Positions 55,862 to 64,000 of a stretch of 64,000 nt of DNA are shown here, piece after piece. Where the stretch lies: NCBI GenBank assembly GCA_038501625.1, contig JAZAYU010000038.1, positions 1,054,001 to 1,118,000 on the forward strand, in the 5' to 3' direction. This DNA is from Corbicula japonica. Its lineage: Eukaryota > Mollusca > Bivalvia > Venerida > Cyrenidae. The position numbers were made by a program, and so were the translations under genes. The notes below the pieces were generated by a model. It had not been told where the DNA came from. It saw nothing but the letters and a program-made list of their open reading frames with translations, and did not search any database. The stretch's first letter is position 1. Each line of letters opens with the position of its first letter.

Positions 55862-56107
55862 ATTCCATTCCTCCAAATACATAATACGCTTATAATTGCA
55901 TGGGCGAACAGTGTAGATCCAGATCAGCCTGCAAATCCGTGCTGTTTGATCAGGATCTGCACTTTTTGCTTTTTGACTCCCTAGGTTATTTCTGACCAGT
56001 GCCAGTAGTGTAGATCCTGATCACATGGCACATGAATGTGCTGGTAGATCTGGATCTACACTGGTCGCAGAGGTGTAAAAAGGTGCATATATGGAGGTTA
56101 TGGTTAA
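55862..56107. mobile_element. Family P palindromic element, diverged copy
   Basis: Left end decayed ('ccattcctccaaatacataa'), right end 'atatggaggttatggttaaa'. The interior keeps 'gtgtagatccagatcagcct' and the inverted 'gtgtagatcctgatcacatg'. Confidence 0.75.
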
Positions 56108-56479
56108 ATTTCAAAGCCATTTGGTTATATTGTAGAAAGCTTACAGTATAATCGTGTATCATCTTTATGACGGAAAGAAGATACTTGTATTTATGTCTCG
56201 GATAAAGGTGACTATAGGTGACGATAAAATATGAAATTGATACAATCGAAATATAAACACTTCAAGAAAACTGTGTGACCGTAATGAAAACTGTGTTAGT
56301 AGATTAATGATCATGTATTGTTGAGCAGCAAATCGAAGGATGTAAAATATATTTGGAAGTATGGATTTCGAAAGTTTGGGATTTTGATTGGAGATAGCTT
56401 TGGATTAACGCATAACGATGCCGTTCAAGCTAAGAAAGGTAAAAATAAGTCTTAAAATAAAGGTGTCTATTAACTCTTT

Positions 56480-56645
56480 CCTATGGCATGTGCTACCAGT
56501 GTAGATCCTGATCAGCTGGCACATCATGATTAGGATAAATTTGTATATATGAAAGAAAGGCTTATATTACTAAAAACCGGTTTAACTTTCCTTCTTGACA
56601 AATGCAATTCATAGCCAGCGTGTTTGATCAGGAACTACACTGCTT
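56480..56645. mobile_element. Family P remnants
   Basis: 'accagtgtagatcctgatca' + 'gctggcacatca' at about 56499 and 'gtttgatcaggaactacact' at about 56620 are isolated pieces of the palindrome, separated by unrelated sequence. Confidence 0.55.
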
Positions 56646-56754
56646 TTGCTACTGTGGTATCATTTTATTTCATGAGGGTTTAATTTTCAGGTACATGTAT
56701 TTTGCACTAGGTAAAAAGAGCCAATTTTAACCCTAGCGAAATTTAAGCATGGAA

Positions 56755-56792
56755 TTATGTCTCCCCCCTCTGGGGAGACATATTGTTTTTGC
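56755..56792. repeat. 5' tip of satellite-type repeat split by hAT-like insertion
   Basis: 'gtctcccccctctggggaga' + 'catattgtttttgc' is the beginning of the repeat that resumes at about 57702 with 'tttgccctgtccatctgtca'. The split is caused by the 908-bp insertion. Confidence 0.7.
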
Positions 56793-57700
56793 AGTGTTTT
56801 TTTTCACTTTTGGGGGAAGGGGGTCGCAGCCCTTTTGAGGGGGAAAATTGCGACGCGAACAAAGGAATGGGGGAATATTTGGAAGATACTTGCAACCTGT
56901 CAAACACAACAAAACAAAGTATTCAATGATCTTTTAATCCAAAGACTGTCACAGTGAAATCTCTCTTTCTTTCTCAGCAAATCTATCTATGATTCTTGTC
57001 ACGGTACAGACTGTCAGTGGAGCAGAACAGGGCAAAATATCTCACACAATTTACAACAGTATCCAGCTTTGCTATAACTGTAATATAGCCAAGTATACCT
57101 GGCCTCATATTTTCCTGAATGAAATTTTCTTCCATCAGCTAAACATTCAGATTTTTCATCTTTGCTATTGTTATCACTATCATCATATTCACTATAATAA
57201 TCATCACTACATGCTTGGCTTTGGTGATCTACGGCAGACTCGGACTGAGTGAGGCAAGAATCGCCGATTGTATTGACGGTATTCGCTTCATTCTTACTAT
57301 TATCAGGACTTGGAAACGATTTCCCGCTAGAACTATCTTGCGCAGAGCTTAATAATGATTGCTTAAACAACATGTCAATTTTTTGACAACCGTCGGATGC
57401 ATTTTTATTAATTTTTTTTCGATACGATTTTGCATTGTGCGACATGTTTTGATCGTGATCACTGAACGCTACAATGCCCACAGTAAACACAAACGTCTAC
57501 ATAACGTAGAAAGATGAGGGGACGCTACTCGTAGTAATCGTTTACCATGCTAAAAACCGCATTAGCGGAACGAATCGGATGGTCAGTAATAGACTCCGGC
57601 AAAGGGGGAATTTTTTATCGGACATGGGGGAAAAATATATACTATTTTCAGGGGGGAATGGGGCCGATATTCGCCGAATATTTGGCATAAAAAAAACACT
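56793..57700 (-). mobile_element. hAT-like element carrying a zinc-finger exon
   Basis: The termini (C)AGTGTTTTTTTT and AAAAAAAACACT(G) are inverted. The flanks GTTTTTGC (56785-56792) and GTTTTGCC (57701-57708) form an imperfect 7-8-bp duplication, differing by one T in a T-run. The host repeat reads continuously across if the insertion is removed. Inside is a minus-strand exon encoding a BED/TTF-type zinc-finger segment. There is no transposase catalytic region, so it is a deletion derivative. Confidence 0.78.
57014..57445 (-). pseudogene. BED/TTF-type zinc-finger exon of hAT-like gene (truncated)
   Basis: The first ATG is at 57445; the frame upstream of it starts with a non-ATG codon. It encodes 143 residues: a basic N-terminus (SYRKKINKNASD), an acidic Ser/Asp-rich middle (SDDYYSEYDDSDNNSKDEKS), then KYEARYTWLYYSYSKAGYCC KLC. 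This resembles the zinc-finger segment that precedes the transposase core in hAT-derived proteins. It ends at a stop soon after the CxxC. A possible donor (CCCT|GTTCTG) lies near 57030, but no catalytic or dimerisation exon follows inside the element. Confidence 0.6.
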
Positions 57701-57701
57701 G

Positions 57702-58920
57702 TTTTGCCCTGTCCATCTGTCACACTTTGTTTCCGCTCAATAACTCGAGTACCCTTTGACCCAGAGCCTTCAAACTTCATAGGGTGATAGCCCTTATTGA
57801 GTAGAAGAACCCTATTGATTTTGGGGTCAGTAGGTCAAAGGTCAAGGTCACAGTGACCCAAAGAGTGAAAACCGTTTCCGCTCAATAACTTGAGTACCCT
57901 TTGACCCAGAGCCTCCAAACTTCATAGGGTGATAGCCCTTATTGAGTAGAAGAACCCTATTGATTTTGCGATCAGTAGGTCAAAGGTCAAGGTCACAGTG
58001 ACCCGAAGAGTGAAAACCGTTCCCGCTCAATAATTTGAGTACCCTTTGACCCAGAGCCTTCAAACTTCATAGGGTGATAGCCCTTATTGAGTAGAAGAAC
58101 CCTACTGATTTTGGGGTCAGTAGGTCAAGGTCACAGGAGCCCAAAGAGTGAAAACCGTTTGCGCTCAATAATTAGAGTACCTTTTGACCCAGAGCCTTCA
58201 AACTTCATAGGATGACAGCCCTTATTGAGTAGAAGAACCCTATTGATTTTGATGTCAGTAGGTCAAAGGTCAAGGTCACAGGGGCCCGAAGAGTGAAAAC
58301 CGTTTCCGCTCCATAACTTGAGTACCCTTTGACCCAGGGACTTCAAACTTCATAGGTTGATAGCCGTTATAGAGTAGAAGAACCCTATTGATTTTGGGGT
58401 CAGTAGGTCAAAGGTCAAGGTCACAGGGGCCTGAAGAGTGAAAACCGTTTCCGCTCAATAACTGGAGTACCGTTTGACCCACAGCCTTCAAAATTCATAG
58501 GGTGATAGCCCTTTTTAATTAGAAGAACCCTATTGATTTTGGGGTCAGTAGGTCAAAGGTCAAGGTCACAGGGGCCTGAAGAGTGAAAACTGTTTCCACT
58601 CAATAATACGAGTTTTATTTTACCCAGACCATTCAAACTTCATACGATGGATGTCCTTATTGAGAAGAGGACTCCTATTGATTTTGGGGTCAGTAGGTCA
58701 AAGGTCAAGGTCACAGGGGCCCCAAAGAGTAAAAACCGTATCCGGTCAATTACTGGAGTACCGCTTGACCCAGAGCATTCAAACTAAATAGGGTAATAGC
58801 CCTTATTGAGTAGAAGAACCCTATTGATTATGGGATCAGTAGGTCAAAGGTCAAGGTCACAGGGGTCTGGGCGCAGGGGGGTGGGGGGCGGCGCAGCGGG
58901 GGGTGCGTTTTTCACAAAAA
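57702..58920. repeat. 145-bp satellite, about 8 units
   Basis: Units start near 57729, 57874, 58019, 58157, 58302, 58446, 58589 and 58737 with 'gtttccgctcaataacttga' and contain 'ttcaaacttcatagggtgat', 'agtagaagaaccctattgat' and 'cagtaggtcaaaggtcaagg'. The 3' end is a G-rich block ('gcgcaggggggtggggggcg'). The first two units have 'gtcacagtgaccc' where later ones have 'gtcacaggggccc'. Confidence 0.92.
57832..57859. promoter_or_regulatory. Clustered AGGTCA motifs (DR1, abutting site, IR3) in satellite unit 1
   Basis: AGGTCA at 57832-57837, one base, AGGTCA at 57839-57844, AGGTCA at 57845-57850, then CAG and TGACCC (57854-57859). Read as nuclear-receptor motifs these are a perfect DR1, a TCAAGGTCA monomer site and an inverted repeat spaced by 3 (estrogen-response-like). 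The same arrangement is at 57977-58004 in unit 2; later units keep the DR1 but lose the TGACC half. Binding is only a possibility. Confidence 0.5.
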
Positions 58921-59279
58921 ACATCTAGTTATGTTTATTTTATTTGAATAATGCAACTGCACAAATTAATTTCTGTGTGAAAATGTCTTTCAAAGCAGCT
59001 GCACTAAGATTAGAACGTTCTATCAATGCTGAATGAATTCGTGAAAAAAATTCTTATGAACTACAATAGGCTGGTCTATTTTCAGAATAGGCAGGTACAT
59101 GTATACTGTAAAAATCCTTTAAAATGCCCCTGCCATAATAAACACCTTTCATGTTAATTTTATGTATAATATCAGTTAATCCATATTTATTATCGAATAT
59201 CCTTCAGAATCAAATATTAGAATAAAAATAATTAATATAAATAATAAGCGCCATCTTTCAGAAAATAAAAATAGAAAAA

Positions 59280-60240
59280 TGGTTTCCGGATGATAACTCG
59301 TGAAATACTTCACAGATTAAATCCTTTTTTGGGACATAGATGAAACATTAGAAGATACAGGTCCAGTTTGACTTTGGGGCCTGTGGGGTCAAGGTCACTG
59401 TTACTTAAAATAGAAAAATTGTTTCTGGACGATATCTCGTGAAATACTTCATAGATTTAATTATTTTATGGGACACAGATGTAACATACGAAGATACTGG
59501 TTAGGTTTGACTTTGGGGCCTGTGAGTTCAAGGTCAAGGTCACTGTTATTTAAACTTCAAAACTTCATTTCCACTGTGTAACTATAGCTTGGAATGAGAT
59601 TCTTGAATGAAATTTTGTGTATTGGTCGTTTTTGTGAAGATGACTTTTGGGATTGAAAGTAAGGCCTGTGGGGTCAAGGTCACTGTTACTAAAAATAGAA
59701 AAAATCTGTACATGCTCAATAACTTTAGTTTGGAATGAGATATTGTGATGAAAATTACTATATGGGTAGTGTCTGTGAAGACGAAACTTGGTATTGAAAT
59801 TGGGCCTGATGGGCTCATGGTCACTGTTCACTGTTACTAAAAATAGAAAAAATGTTTTCTGGATGATTTCTCATGAAAGCTTCACATATATAAACAATTT
59901 TTGGCACACAGTTGTTAGACAAAAGTTAAGTAAAGGTCACTGTTACTAACAATTATTCAAACCATTTCTGCTCAATGAATTTAGAAGGAATGAGATATTG
60001 TGATGAAACTTGCTGTATATGTGGCTACTGTGAAGAAGACACTTTGGATTGAAAGTGGAGACACTTTGGTAAAGGTCACTGTTACTAAATATAGAAAAAA
60101 CTATTTATACTTTAGTGAGAAATGAGATATTGTGATCAAAGTTACTGTATAGGTAGCTTCTTTGAAGACTGCTTGGGATTGAAAATAGGTGTGTGAGGTC
60201 AAGTTCAAGGTCACTACTACATGTGTCCATGTTTCTAGTG
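59280..60240. repeat. Diverged tandem repeat with 'ggtcactgttactaaaaatag'
   Basis: Five to six units of 110-190 bp share 'ggtttctggatgatatctcg' + 'tgaaatacttcacag' or 'tggaatgagatattgtgatg', and end with 'tcaaggtcactgttactaaa'. It is related in its AGGTCA core to the 43.5-45.1-kb repeat. Minus frames at 59565-59831 fall inside it. Confidence 0.8.
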
Positions 60241-60372
60241 TTAGTTACATTATGCCATTGATTCGAAGCTTTCCCAGTTCAAGTATGAAGCACACATGTG
60301 GGGGTATTTAATCACTTTCAGTGATAATTCTACTTTATTATGTTTTGGTCTGCACTGTAACTCGGTATTTAA

Positions 60373-60609
60373 CCCTTTCCTTCATAGACACACCTTTATT
60401 GTATGGGCAAAAAGTGTAGATCTGGATGAGCCGGGACATCACATTCTGTGCCATCTGATCAGGATCTGCACTGTTCACTTTTTGATTTGTTATGATATTT
60501 CTGACCAAATGTGACCAGTGCAGATTTTGATCAGATGGCATGGATGTGCTGGCTGATCTGGATCTACACTGGTTGTACATGCATAAAAATGCGTATATGG
60601 AGGAAAGGG
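60373..60609. mobile_element. TTAA-flanked palindromic element (family P), copy
   Basis: TTAA at 60369-60372 and 60610-60613 and ends CCCTTTCCTTCA / GGAGGAAAGGG. The interior 'ccatctgatcaggatctgca' pairs with 'cagattttgatcagatgg', with more mismatches than the 52833 copy. Confidence 0.85.
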
Positions 60610-60613
60610 TTAA

Positions 60614-61430
60614 CTAACAATAAAGGCCGACCAGGGGAAATAATCCATAATTGAACACCTGTTGTGTGTCGCATGGTCTAGTTGGTCGATATGAATAAGA
60701 TTTGTTTGCAGTAAATCATTGAATTGATCAGTTCTTTAAACCCTATGGAAGAAAAGATCTTTCATATAATGTCATAGGATTGTGACAAATTAACTTAAAA
60801 GATTTGTGCTTGTGGTATTTTGGGGCATTTTTTGGATTTAACCCTACGAAAAAGTTTAATCGTTAGGAGTACTATTTATAATTGCTGTTAAAATTCATCA
60901 AAAGTTTTGACAGATTGCGACTAGGTATTTTTGAAGTGGTCTGATATGTTAATTACTAACGGCTATACATTTGGACGATTGAACTTAAAGATCTCCGTCA
61001 CGGCTATAATTGGTGGCTAATTTAATGGCTAGTTAAATGACCTGGTCACATTAGTGTCACTATTTGTGATCGGTGAATTTATCAAATTCCCAACAGTTAC
61101 TGGCTTTTATATATATCAGTGATTAGTATATACCAGATAAACTCCGGGACTTGAAATAATTTTGGAGACATGTAAATTAAAAAAAAAAAGAAGAGATTTT
61201 CTGTGTGGCGCTGCACATGCAAATTTAATGCACAAAATGTAAATTATTTTCTTTCTGTTGGGAGGTTTTATGACAGTTTATGTGCTGAAAGTGAAATTCT
61301 GTTTTTTGTTTCAAAAGAAGCTTAAAAGCTGGTATTAACTGTCAGTCCGATTTTATATAAACTAGTAGAAAGACAGGAAACTTGTTCTTATCTGATACAG
61401 TCGTTTTACAAAGCTACCAAATTTGAATTA
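60614..61430. other. No gene recognised
   Basis: Unassigned AT-rich sequence; only an A-run near 61180 stands out. Confidence 0.45.
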
Positions 61431-61444
61431 TTGATGTACCGGCT

Positions 61445-61500
61445 AATTTACTCTGTTTGCACATGCAATAAAACCTGTATTATATGGAGTAACGGGTTAG
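61445..61500. mobile_element. Family P right-end remnant
   Basis: 'tctgtttgcacatgcaataa' followed by 'atatggagtaacgggtta' matches the right terminus of family P in degraded form. Confidence 0.5.
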
Positions 61501-62000
61501 AACTGTGAGGACACATTTTAAGTGCATGGTCAGTTGGCCTTTTTCCCAATAAACACAGTGGACAGTTGTGGTCATTCTGAAGATTTCTATATGTCAGTAT
61601 GGAATTTATAGTGACAGGTAAGTGTTGGTCATCCCGTTTTGGACATGACATTACGTTTTATGAGTGGACATTCATGTAACCTAGTTTAAAGAGGGCGTAA
61701 ATCCTTAATGTATTTTTACTTGAAATACATATGTGCATAAGCAGTTTTTTTGTTTTTGTTCTTGTTTTCTGCTTATTTTGCATAAAGGCATACCGAATGT
61801 TCAGTTTTTGAGCTTAAACATTTTTTAAAGAGTTACTGAGTAGGCAGAAAAATTTGATTTTGGGAAATTCAAACTTAATTTCCAGATATTCAAAGGTGTC
61901 TTGTGATTTTTGAAATGGCTTGTAGAAAAGAGGTTCGGGTAAGTTTTAGATTTAAGTTCATTTACTCAGCGGTTAAGACCCCTGCACTAACAGCTTAGGT
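61500..62000. other. No gene recognised
   Basis: A 67-codon minus frame (61448-61651) overlaps the family P remnant and has no recognisable domain. Nothing else is seen. Confidence 0.4.
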
Positions 62001-62004
62001 CACA

Positions 62005-62090
62005 TTGGCAACCAGTGTAGATCCAGATCAGCCAGTGCATCCTCAACAGTGGCATCAGGGTCTACACTGTTTGCTATCTAGTTAATATAA
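62005..62090. mobile_element. Family P fragment
   Basis: 'accagtgtagatccagatca' + 'gccagtgcatcc' and 'ggcatcagggtctacactgt' + 'ttgc' are the two half-sites of the left arm with an internal deletion. Confidence 0.6.
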
Positions 62091-62304
62091 TTCAACAAAA
62101 TTCTCCGATGAAAAATTAATAAATGTGTGCAAAATGAAATAATTGTGCATCCATTACATTTTTATTAGGTTAAGAGTAAAATTTACTTCAATCAATTCAT
62201 ATAATTATTATGCACTTTTTGAGGACTGATATTTTCCAATTTTCCAAATTTCCAAAAAAAAAAAAGATCTGAGAGGATGAACAAGATTTTTTGAGGTTTT
62301 CTGA

Positions 62305-62632
62305 GCAAGAAGTGGCCACTGTAGATCATGATCAGACTGCACATTGTGTGCTGGCTCAGATCTGAAACTTTGCTGGTCACCCTTGGTGTATAACCGTTTC
62401 CTGTATAGATACACCTTTATTGCTAGGTCAAACAGTTTAGATCCAGATCAGCCAGCACATCCGTGCCATCTGATCAGGATCTTAATTGTTTGCTTTTTGA
62501 TTCATTAGGTTATTTCTGACCAAAATGCGACCAGTGCAGATCCTGATCAGACGGCACGGATGTGCTGGCTGGTCTGGATCTAATCTGTTCGCCCTAGCAA
62601 TAATGGTGTATCTATATAGGAAAGGGATAAGC
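62305..62632. mobile_element. Family P: partial copy followed by near-complete copy
   Basis: A partial copy (62313-62395, 'gtagatcatgatcagactgc') runs into a near-complete copy (about 62391-62632) with ends 'aaccgtttcctgtatagata' and 'tatataggaaagggataag'. The interior arms are 'tgatcaggatcttaattgtt' and 'cagtgcagatcctgatcaga'. Confidence 0.75.
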
Positions 62633-63575
62633 CAAATTGTGTTGTGGTAAATTGTTAATGGATTTTAGGACTATTATTATCAGAGATTTAAAAGGAACAA
62701 ACAGTTTTATGGTATGCTAGATAAACCAGAATTAAAAGATTGTCTAGACCATACCTCCCTGGGGGCCCAACAGGGCCTGATTCATTGGCGGATAATGAAG
62801 GTATACCCCAATAAAACTCCATTAAAATGCCCTTCCCTGATAAAGCCCCATCATGATTTTTAGGGAAAAATCAGTTATTCCAAATTATTTATTACATTAT
62901 GTCCTTCAGAATTTAATGTTAAAATAAAAATAATTAATAAAAAAAAATAACCCTAACACTTTAGATTGAGAAAAGGTAACATCCCCTGTGGTTGTTTAAA
63001 AGGAATTTTACGGTAGATCAATGAATAAAGCAAGTCAATATCCATTGACAATTGATATCATGACAATTTAAGATTGCCTCCTACTAATTCGAACTGTGAT
63101 TTATAGATATGTACGACTTTAGAGCAAAATCATTGTAGGTGCAGTACATTTATGTTGTGTTTAATGATTTCTCGCTCCGAGTTTACGGAATAAATGTACA
63201 CCTGGGGGTCTATAAGGTTTTGTAACTTATACCTAATTTATACCTATCTCCTTTTACAATTAGGACTTTAAATCAATGGAATCAGTTAAATAAATAGTGG
63301 ATTGGTTAAACTGTTTGATTCATTTATTTAATATGATAGCCTGGGAAATGAATGATTTCAGATGTGTTTCAAGTATTATAAAGTACTACTGAAATAAAAA
63401 TCAGGCCATAAGTTCCTTAATTAACTCTGTGCTTTTGTTTTGGTAATTTGCTTGAGTTTCAGCATAGAATGAATTTCATTTTGAATGATTTGCAGATTTT
63501 ACATTAATCTTCCCAAAATCAGTGTGTGACCCTTTATTTCTTTTGTATAGGGTGTTCTTTTCTGAATGATATTGT
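62633..63575. other. No gene recognised
   Basis: Contains 'tgcccctgccataataaaca'-like text shared with 59124 and 62830 ('tgcccttccctgataaagcc'), a possible decayed dispersed repeat. No exon candidates. Confidence 0.4.
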
Positions 63576-63579
63576 AAAC

Positions 63580-63797
63580 CATTTCCTTCCATATAATTAT
63601 ATGCATGTATGTGTGACCAGTGCAGATCCAGATCAGCCAGCACATCCATGCCATCTGATCAGGATCTGAACTGTTCACTTTTTGGTCAGAAATAACCTAA
63701 TAATGAATCAAAAAGTAAACTGTAAATCCTGATCAGATGGCATGGATGTGCCGGCTGATCTGGATCTACACTGTTTGCTCATGTCATAAGGGCATAT
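63580..63797. mobile_element. Family P palindromic element, copy with decayed ends
   Basis: Left end 'aaccatttccttccatataa'. The interior 'catctgatcaggatctgaac' pairs with 'aaatcctgatcagatggc', and the right 'ggctgatctggatctacact' + 'gtttgctcatg' is intact. Both TTAA borders are lost. Confidence 0.75.
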
Positions 63798-63807
63798 AAT
63801 GATATAT

Positions 63808-64000
63808 CAGGGCTCCCACTAGAGAGAGACTTGGGAGAAGTGGTCTCCCAGAAGTGACCAGACTTCTCCCTTCTTTGAGCTATGGGAGAAGTCATTTTGT
63901 ATAGACCATAATAAAGAAATTCTGTTGACTGCAAATTTCTCCTTAGTTCAGTAAATTATGACAAAACTTCTCCCTGATTTGCAAGTCTAGTGAGAGCCCT
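63808..64000. mobile_element. hAT-type MITE reaching the window edge
   Basis: The left end CAGGGCTCCCACTAGA (from 63808) and the right end TCTAGTGAGAGCCCT (to 64000) are inverted, so the element ends one base beyond the window. The interior repeats 'gggagaagt' / 'acttctccc' in both orientations. CAGGGCTC ends are typical of hAT elements. The target duplication cannot be checked because the right flank is outside. Confidence 0.75.

Noticed and set aside
57732..58880. A possible enhancer cluster driving a neighbouring gene
   Set aside because: There is no recognisable gene start within several kilobases, so only the motif observation is kept.
59565..59831. Two overlapping minus frames with repeated 'NFHHNISFQ'-like text
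   Set aside because: They are internal to a tandem repeat, and the similarity between the halves reflects the repeat unit.
60296..60580. Frames on both strands at 60.3-60.6 kb sharing 'SADPDQMAQ'-like words with 52.9 and 53.4 kb
   Set aside because: They translate the palindromic family P element, which is why the same peptide appears at each copy and on both strands.

Overview
The window is eukaryotic, intron-containing, AT-rich and gene-poor nuclear DNA. The best fit is a bivalve mollusc, probably a heterodont clam or mussel. This rests on the repeat types I recognise (families carrying an 'aggtcaaggtcactgttac' core, 'gatcaggatctgcactgttcgc' fold-backs, and 'cgtgggttcataaattcgtgg' arrays) and on secreted fibrinogen-related and FBXL4-like proteins. 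The species is an inference that was not checked. There are no operons, CRISPR arrays or prokaryotic features, and most short open frames are by-products of repeats.

Layout. 1-14 kb: minisatellites (22/21-bp units at 0.96-2.58 kb, about 37 bp at 2.7-3.5 kb, about 44 bp at 8.7-9.06 kb, 31/32 bp at 9.5-9.8 kb, a trinucleotide block at 9.98-10.14 kb, 62-63 bp at 12.1-12.5 kb, 45 bp at 13.05-13.41 kb), two tRNA-headed SINE-like units and small hairpins. No convincing gene. 14-21 kb: fold-back DNA elements, including roughly 700-bp TTAA-flanked elements, a TA-flanked Tc1/mariner-like MITE and a 43-bp minisatellite. 21.05-25.85 kb: one 4.8-kb element with long, nearly identical terminal inverted repeats and a perfect 5-bp target duplication, containing a tRNA-derived SINE.

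27.1-41.1 kb is the gene block, all on the minus strand. Gene A (27127-33680) is a five-coding-exon model whose splice sites and phases all agree. It gives a 261-residue secreted protein: signal peptide, apple/PAN-like module, then an FBXL4-type galactose-binding-like domain. An FReD (fibrinogen-related) gene (39134-40018) is an intact, apparently single-exon type II membrane or secreted lectin-like protein. Just upstream is a second signal-peptide plus apple-like first coding exon (gene B). All three look like extracellular recognition proteins. A degenerate LINE 3' end (37240-37816) and several copies of one dispersed repeat lie among them.

42-64 kb has no convincing host gene. It holds a 3-kb inverted-repeat element with an internal AGGTCA-rich repeat, a 337-bp fold-back with a perfect 8-bp target duplication (48142-48478), a second fold-back at 49.13-49.62 kb, a hAT-like insertion carrying a zinc-finger exon (56793-57700) inside a 145-bp satellite, a diverged AGGTCA-rich array (59.28-60.24 kb), many copies of a TTAA-flanked palindromic element (52.8-63.8 kb) and a hAT-type MITE running to the window end.

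The strongest results are the gene A model, the clustered secreted recognition genes, and several mobile elements whose boundaries and target duplications can be read directly.
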